A program made the position numbers and the translations under genes. Of a stretch of DNA of 64,000 bases, positions 59,887 through 64,000 are shown in pieces; positions within the stretch are counted from its first letter, which is position 1; each line of letters begins with the position of its first letter. Origin of the DNA: Arthrobacter sp. KBS0702 (GTDB lineage: Bacteria > Actinomycetota > Actinomycetes > Actinomycetales > Micrococcaceae); contig NZ_CP042172.1 in assembly GCF_005937985.2 (NCBI RefSeq), positions 1,984,001-2,048,000 on the forward strand, read 5' to 3'. The notes beneath the pieces were generated by a model. It did not search any database. It saw nothing but the letters and a program-made list of their open reading frames with translations, and was not told the DNA's origin.

Positions 59887-62088
59887 TCAGTTGTAGACCC
59901 GCACCCAGTCGACTTGCATCTGGCTCGGTTGCGTCGCGGTCCCGTCCGGGAACCAGTCCAACTGGATGGTTTGATGCATCCCAACAGTGGGCTGATGGGC
60001 CGGGTCCGTATCGGTAAACCACTGCACGCCGTCGATATAGCCGGTGATCCCGGCCGGGGTCCATTGAACCGCGTAATTGTGCCACTGGGTGGTATCGACC
60101 GGCTGGAAAGCCTGGGTCTGGAAGCTTGATCCGGTGCAGGCGTAGTGCAGGAAAAACTTGATCCTGGAAGTGTCGGTCGTTCCCTCGGCGTAATCAATCT
60201 CAGCGCAGTTCGGCGACGTGTTGTTATTCGGCCAGAGGATCAGGACCGGGTGGTACTTCGGGTCCCGGGCGCTGGTTCTCATCCGGGTTTCCCAGCGACC
60301 GTATTTCTGTTGGGCGAACTTGGCTGACATGCCGCCGGTCGTTCCGGCCGAGTCGCCGCTGACGGTGACGATGCTTCCGTCCACGGACCAGGCACCCGGG
60401 CTGCGGATCCCGTTTCCCGCGTGGCCTGGGCTGTTGTAGACACCCCACTTCAACGGGTCGGGGGCACCCGTGTAAGAGAATTCGTCCCCGGCCACCACCG
60501 GGCCCCAGCCGAAGACGACGGCGGCCTGCGTGCCGTCGGGTGATGGTTCGGGCTCGACGTTGATCGTGATCAGCGGCGTGACCGCGTCCGGGCTGACCCC
60601 GTTCGTCGCGGCGACCGTGAACGTCGAGGACCCGGCCGACGTCGGCGTACCGGACAACACCCCGGTCCCGGCGTCCAGGCTCAACCCCGCCGGCAGCGAC
60701 CCCGACACCACGCTAAAGGACGGCGCCGGGTTGCCGGACGCCGCAAAGGTGTAGCTGTAGGCGGTCCCCACCGTGGCGGTTGCCGGCGGCGTCGACGCCG
60801 TGAACACCGGGGCCGCCTGGGCGGCACTGACCGTGATGGTGCGTGCGGGCGTGACCGCGTCCGGGCTTACCCCGTTGGTCGCGGCGACCGTGAACGTCGA
60901 GGACCCCGCCGACGTCGGCGTACCGGACAACACCCCGGTGCCGGCGTTCAGGCTCAACCCCGCCGGCAGCGACCCCGACGCCACGCTAAAGGTCGGCGCC
61001 GGGTTGCCGGACGCCGCGAAGGTGTAGCTGTAGGCGGTCCCCACCGTGGCGGTCGCCGGCGGCGTCGACGCCGTGAACACCGGAGCCGCCTGGGCGGCAC
61101 TGACCGTGATGGTGCGTGCGGGCGTGACCGCGTCCGGACTCACCCCGTTCGTCGCGGCGACCGTGAACGTCGAGGACCCCGCCGACGTCGGCGTACCGGA
61201 CAACACCCCGGTCCCGGCGTTCAGGCTCAACCCCGCCGGCAAGGACCCCGACGCCACGCTAAAGGTCGGCGCCGGGTTGCCGGACGCCGCAAACGTGTAG
61301 CTGTAGGCAGTCCCCACCGTGGCGGTTGCCGGCGGCGTCGACGCCGTGAACACCGGAGCCGCCTGGGCGGGCCTGATCTCGATGAGAGACAAATTCCACC
61401 TGTCGTTCGTCGGGGCGGTGTCATTGATGCGTACCGTCGACGGCGCCGTGGCCGTGCCGGGCGCGGTTTGGCGCTGCGTCCAGAACGTGCCACCCGCGCC
61501 GGCGAGGAACTCGTCGACCTTGGTTTGGCCGGCTCCCACGGTACGGGCGACGGCCCGGCTCCAGTCATTGCCCGCACCCCACACCCAGGAACCGGTGCGG
61601 GTTGTCGTCAGGGAAGCGGTCGGCGCTCCAGTGGGGCCACTCGATCCCCCGACCGCCCCGTCCGTGGACGTGTCCGCGCCCGTGAAGGTGGCTACCGTGA
61701 TGGAGGCTTGGTATGACCCGTTGTGTGTTGCCGTCACTCGTGCGTTCGTGAGGAGGCTGCTCGACACCGCCTGCCAGATTTCGGCCGTCCCGTACTGGAC
61801 GTTGGTGCGTTTCCGCAGACGCCAGGTGAGCCCGCCGCCGGTGACGGAAGTGAATTGCTGGGACCTCGAGATGGCGGGGCCATCAGCGGTGACAAAGGCA
61901 ATCAATAATTCCTTGCTTTGACTGGTGGTAAAGGCAGGAGAGACGACTGACCGGGAAAAGGAGGACTGGTGCGCACTGACCACCTTGTCTGTCGCCAATC
62001 CCCCCGCCGCCTCAGCGGGTAGTGGAACCAGGCTGAAACCGATGATTGCGATAATCAGGACTAAACGGGCAGTGAACGGTCCACGCAT
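59887..62088 (-). CDS. Secreted GH16 glycoside hydrolase with three Ig-like repeats
   Basis: A 733-residue exported enzyme. A signal (LVLIIAIIGFSLVPLPAEA) precedes an N-terminal beta domain of about 210 residues. Three nearly identical 91-residue putative Ig (He_PIG-type) repeats occupy about 242-508 (APVFTASTPPATATVGTAYSYT each). A C-terminal GH16-like domain occupies about 516-733, with catalytic EIDYAE in SPNCAEIDYAEG. This domain is very close to that of the lipoprotein at 41577-42542. GGGGAATTC lies just before ATG 62088. It probably binds and degrades a polysaccharide. Confidence 0.9.
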   Translation of the reverse strand: MRGPFTARLVLIIAIIGFSLVPLPAEAAGGLATDKVVSAHQSSFSRSVVSPAFTTSQSKELLIAFVTADGPAISRSQQFTSVTGGGLTWRLRKRTNVQYGTAEIWQAVSSSLLTNARVTATHNGSYQASITVATFTGADTSTDGAVGGSSGPTGAPTASLTTTRTGSWVWGAGNDWSRAVARTVGAGQTKVDEFLAGAGGTFWTQRQTAPGTATAPSTVRINDTAPTNDRWNLSLIEIRPAQAAPVFTASTPPATATVGTAYSYTFAASGNPAPTFSVASGSLPAGLSLNAGTGVLSGTPTSAGSSTFTVAATNGVSPDAVTPARTITVSAAQAAPVFTASTPPATATVGTAYSYTFAASGNPAPTFSVASGSLPAGLSLNAGTGVLSGTPTSAGSSTFTVAATNGVSPDAVTPARTITVSAAQAAPVFTASTPPATATVGTAYSYTFAASGNPAPSFSVVSGSLPAGLSLDAGTGVLSGTPTSAGSSTFTVAATNGVSPDAVTPLITINVEPEPSPDGTQAAVVFGWGPVVAGDEFSYTGAPDPLKWGVYNSPGHAGNGIRSPGAWSVDGSIVTVSGDSAGTTGGMSAKFAQQKYGRWETRMRTSARDPKYHPVLILWPNNNTSPNCAEIDYAEGTTDTSRIKFFLHYACTGSSFQTQAFQPVDTTQWHNYAVQWTPAGITGYIDGVQWFTDTDPAHQPTVGMHQTIQLDWFPDGTATQPSQMQVDWVRVYN
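60565..61365. repeat. Three 273-bp tandem repeats in the GH16 gene
   Basis: Units 61093-61365, 60820-61092 and 60565-60819 (last one shorter) are nearly identical at DNA level, including third-codon positions. This indicates recent duplication or gene conversion within the gene. Confidence 0.9.
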
Positions 62089-62432
62089 GAATTCCCCACA
62101 ATTCTTCGTTGAATCGGATCACCCATTTCGACCTGGCGTCGAGCCGCGCGGTCACGGTTCAGATGTAGTCCAGGTCCTGGGTGTGCCGGGCTGCGTTTTT
62201 GAAGACCTAGGTGAATTCCAAGGTCGACGATGGCTTCGGGAGGTGGAGCGGGAAGACCGGGGTAACCGCCCCGGGAGCCCTCATCCTAACGAGCCCCGAG
62301 ACGCAACTTCCTCAGTGGCGCGTACCTGTTAACCCCCGCACCATACGCGTTAATGCGGTTGCCTTACTTATCGCCTGCTTGCTCGACATATGGCTAGGCG
62401 CCGCGAGGCATCCCGTGGGCTATCGTGGTGCC
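62089..62432. other. 344-bp intergenic region between divergent GH16 and VOC genes
   Basis: No credible coding sequence is seen. It contains a CCGGGG...CCCCGG inverted repeat near 62258-62274 and must hold divergent promoters. I see no known riboswitch or tRNA. Confidence 0.5.
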
Positions 62433-62810
62433 ATGCCGAGCCAGCTAGCTACAGTTGCCATCGACGCGATCAATCCACAGGTGGTGGCCGACTTCTGGTG
62501 CGCCGTCCTCGGCTGGCATGTCCTCGAAGCGGACACTGGCATCATCAGCATCGGGCCGCGCGACAAGACGCACCCTTCCATCGATGTGATCGCGGTCCCT
62601 GAGCGCAAAACTGTCAAGAACCGGCTGCACTTCGACCTGCGCGCCGACGGCGTGACGACTGCCGAGGAGCTCGGGCGGCTGCTGGCCCTCGGGGCAAGGC
62701 GCAAGGACGTGGGCCAAGGCCCGGACGTCAGCTGGGTGGTACTGGCTGATCCCGAGGGCAACGAGTTCTGCCTGCTGTCCCGCTCCGTCCAGGACGTGGA
62801 CCAAGACTAG
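62433..62810 (+). CDS. VOC family protein
   Basis: A 125-residue glyoxalase-fold protein: ATVAIDAINPQVVADFWCAVLGWHVLEADTGIISIG, then NRLHFDLRADGVTTAEELGRLLALGARRKD, VVLADPEGNEFCLLSR. This is the subgroup often annotated as glyoxalase-like domain; the substrate is unknown. ATG 62433 is chosen, and upstream in-frame sequence lacks family similarity. The SDR gene follows after 10 bp and is probably co-transcribed. Confidence 0.88.
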   Translation: MPSQLATVAIDAINPQVVADFWCAVLGWHVLEADTGIISIGPRDKTHPSIDVIAVPERKTVKNRLHFDLRADGVTTAEELGRLLALGARRKDVGQGPDVSWVVLADPEGNEFCLLSRSVQDVDQD

Positions 62811-62820
62811 GGGGAACTGC

Positions 62821-63588
62821 GTGACACGCATCTTCATCACCGGCTCCGCCGCTGGGCTGGGGCTCGGCGCCGCTGTGACCTTGCTCGACGAGGGCCACGA
62901 CGTCGTCCTTCACGCCCGCACTCCCGAACGGACAAAAGACCTCGGTGCCCTGGCTGCCCGGGCGGCCGGCGTCGTCGTCGGCGATCTCAGCAGCGGAGCG
63001 GAAACCCGTTCACTGGCCAAGCAGGTGAACAGCATCGGCCGCATGGACGCCGTCATCCACAACGCGGGCACCTACCTTGAGCCAACACGTGGTAGCACCC
63101 CCGAGGGGCACGCACGGACGCTGGCAGTGAACACCTTGGCGCCGTACCTGCTCACGGGGCTGATCGAGAGGCCCGACCGCTTGATCTTCCTCAGCAGCGG
63201 CCTGCACCGGAGCGGCGGCGGCCCACTGCAGGACATTGACTGGACCCAGCGGCGCTGGAACGCCGGCCAGGCGTACGCCGAGAGCAAGCTCTACGCCACC
63301 ACGCTCGCCTTCGCGGTCGCGCGCCGCTGGCCCAGCGTGCTGAGCAACGCCGTCGACCCCGGCTGGGTACCCACCAAGATGGGCGGTCCCGGAGCGCCCG
63401 ATGACCTGGAAATGGGGCACCTGACTCAGACCTGGCTGGCCACCAGCTCCGACCCGGCCGCACTCACCAGCGGCGGCTATTGGCACCACCGCACCCTTCG
63501 CAGCCCTGCCGCCGAGGCCCTGGACCCCGGTTTCCAGGACCGGCTCCTGGGTCTGCTCGGGGACCTGACCGGCGTCACCTTGTTCTGA
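62821..63588 (+). CDS. Short-chain dehydrogenase/reductase
   Basis: A 255-residue SDR. The nucleotide motif is TGSAAGLGLGAAV, the structural NAG is in VIHNAGTYLEP, and the catalytic region has LIFLSSGLH and YAESK (Tyr-x-x-x-Lys). GGGGGAA precedes GTG 62821. It lacks the usual IN-PG form and has SNAVDPGWVPTKMGG instead, as in oxidoreductases of the retinol dehydrogenase-like group. The substrate is unknown. Confidence 0.9.
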   Translation: MTRIFITGSAAGLGLGAAVTLLDEGHDVVLHARTPERTKDLGALAARAAGVVVGDLSSGAETRSLAKQVNSIGRMDAVIHNAGTYLEPTRGSTPEGHARTLAVNTLAPYLLTGLIERPDRLIFLSSGLHRSGGGPLQDIDWTQRRWNAGQAYAESKLYATTLAFAVARRWPSVLSNAVDPGWVPTKMGGPGAPDDLEMGHLTQTWLATSSDPAALTSGGYWHHRTLRSPAAEALDPGFQDRLLGLLGDLTGVTLF

Positions 63589-63589
63589 G

Positions 63590-64000
63590 TCAGTACGTAT
63601 AGAAACCTTCGCCCGTCGCGACGCCGAGCTTGCCCTGGTCGATGTAGTTGTCCTTGAGGTACCGGGCGAACGCCTGCGACCCGACGTCCCTGGACGACGA
63701 CGCAATGTTGTACGCGGTTCCCAGGCCCACGACGTCGAAGATCTGGAACGGTCCGCTCGGCGCTCCGGTGGCGATGCGCCACGTCTTGTCGATCGTTTCC
63801 GGGCTGGCCACGCCCTGCAGCAAGAGGCCGGCGGCCGCGTTCAGGAGCGGGACCAGCAGCGAATTCAGGACGTAGCCGGCCTTCTCCTTCCTGATCTCGA
63901 TCGGCTCCAGCCCGCTGTTTTTCGCGAACTCGACGACGGCGTCGAACGCGGCCGGGTCGGTGTCGGCAGTGCCCATCACCTCGGCGATGTTCTGCGCCCA
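63590..64000 (-). CDS. 3-hydroxyacyl-CoA dehydrogenase (3-hydroxybutyryl-CoA dehydrogenase type), 5' end outside window
   Basis: The C-terminal 136 residues are visible, starting WAQNIAEVMGTADTDPAAFD at the right edge. The helical dimerisation domain is clear: GLEPIEIRKEKAGYVLNSLLVPLLNAAAGLLLQG, GAPSGPFQIFDVVGLGTAYNI and the C-terminal GVATGEGFYTY. The NAD-binding half lies off the window. The enzyme acts in beta-oxidation or in butanoate and polyhydroxybutyrate metabolism. Confidence 0.9.
   Translation of the reverse strand, partial: WAQNIAEVMGTADTDPAAFDAVVEFAKNSGLEPIEIRKEKAGYVLNSLLVPLLNAAAGLLLQGVASPETIDKTWRIATGAPSGPFQIFDVVGLGTAYNIASSSRDVGSQAFARYLKDNYIDQGKLGVATGEGFYTY

Noticed and set aside
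1-64000. tRNA, rRNA, CRISPR, insertion sequences or prophage
   Set aside because: I looked for T-loop motifs, short regular repeats, transposase or integrase motifs and terminal repeats and recognised none; a dedicated search could still find a divergent tRNA.

Overview
The window is high-GC, densely coded actinobacterial DNA. Mycothiol-type genes (mycoredoxin, S-(hydroxymethyl)mycothiol dehydrogenase), a DnaE2 polymerase with a TCGAA-N6-TTCGA SOS box, a CstR/CsoR repressor, many GTG/TTG starts and apparent leaderless genes point to Micrococcaceae, most likely Arthrobacter or Pseudarthrobacter. This assignment comes from protein character only. I saw no rRNA, tRNA, phage, insertion sequence or CRISPR array; the region reads as ordinary chromosome with several small regulated modules.

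Layout. 1-5700: SOS-controlled DUF6504-dnaE2 operon, an orphan small protein, chorismate mutase, a VOC protein and an SRAP (abasic-site) protein. 5.8-8.5 kb: mycoredoxin, mycothiol-dependent formaldehyde dehydrogenase with its coupled MBL hydrolase, and a DinB protein. 8.5-12.3 kb: lipoate/biotin ligase-like protein, DUF2177, acyl-CoA thioesterase, EEP hydrolase, exported polysaccharide deacetylase. 12.3-15 kb: two coupled secreted phosphoesterases behind an apparent PHO box. 15-23.3 kb: envelope island with an aminoacyl-phosphatidylglycerol synthase-like protein divergent from a membrane esterase, then PAP2 phosphatase, DedA and a two-component system. 23.3-33.5 kb: antiporter, secreted lipase, SulP transporter, DUF5671 and DUF5129 membrane proteins, cupin, beta-lactamase-like protein.

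33.6-37 kb: a hipBA-type toxin-antitoxin pair with three evenly spaced candidate operators; a RibD/DHFR-like protein; and an NlpC/P60 wall hydrolase behind a c-di-AMP (ydaO) riboswitch. 37-41.2 kb: lipoprotein, AlkD-like protein, and an anti-sigma/ECF sigma/DUF4397 group. 41.5-44.2 kb: GH16 lipoprotein and a second lipoprotein. 44.2-49.7 kb: persulfide/sulfane-sulfur regulon (MBL-rhodanese fusion, TauE exporter, two rhodaneses, CstR, thioredoxin, 38-residue Cys-rich protein) with four near-identical ATACCCC-type palindromes, two of which fill the 17-bp spacer of a promoter. 49.7-64 kb: Gfo/Idh oxidoreductase, PaiB-like protein, an EamA transporter broken by an in-frame TGA whose start codon overlaps that of a divergent MocR regulator, AAA ATPase, truncated SRPBCC protein, dienelactone hydrolase, M20 amidohydrolase, 5'-3' exonuclease, LLM oxidoreductase, a GH16 enzyme with three near-identical Ig-like repeats, VOC and SDR proteins, and a partial 3-hydroxyacyl-CoA dehydrogenase.

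The most informative signals are regulatory: the SOS box, PHO box, a motif shared by two lipolytic genes, the hipBA operator ladder, the riboswitch and the CstR operators.
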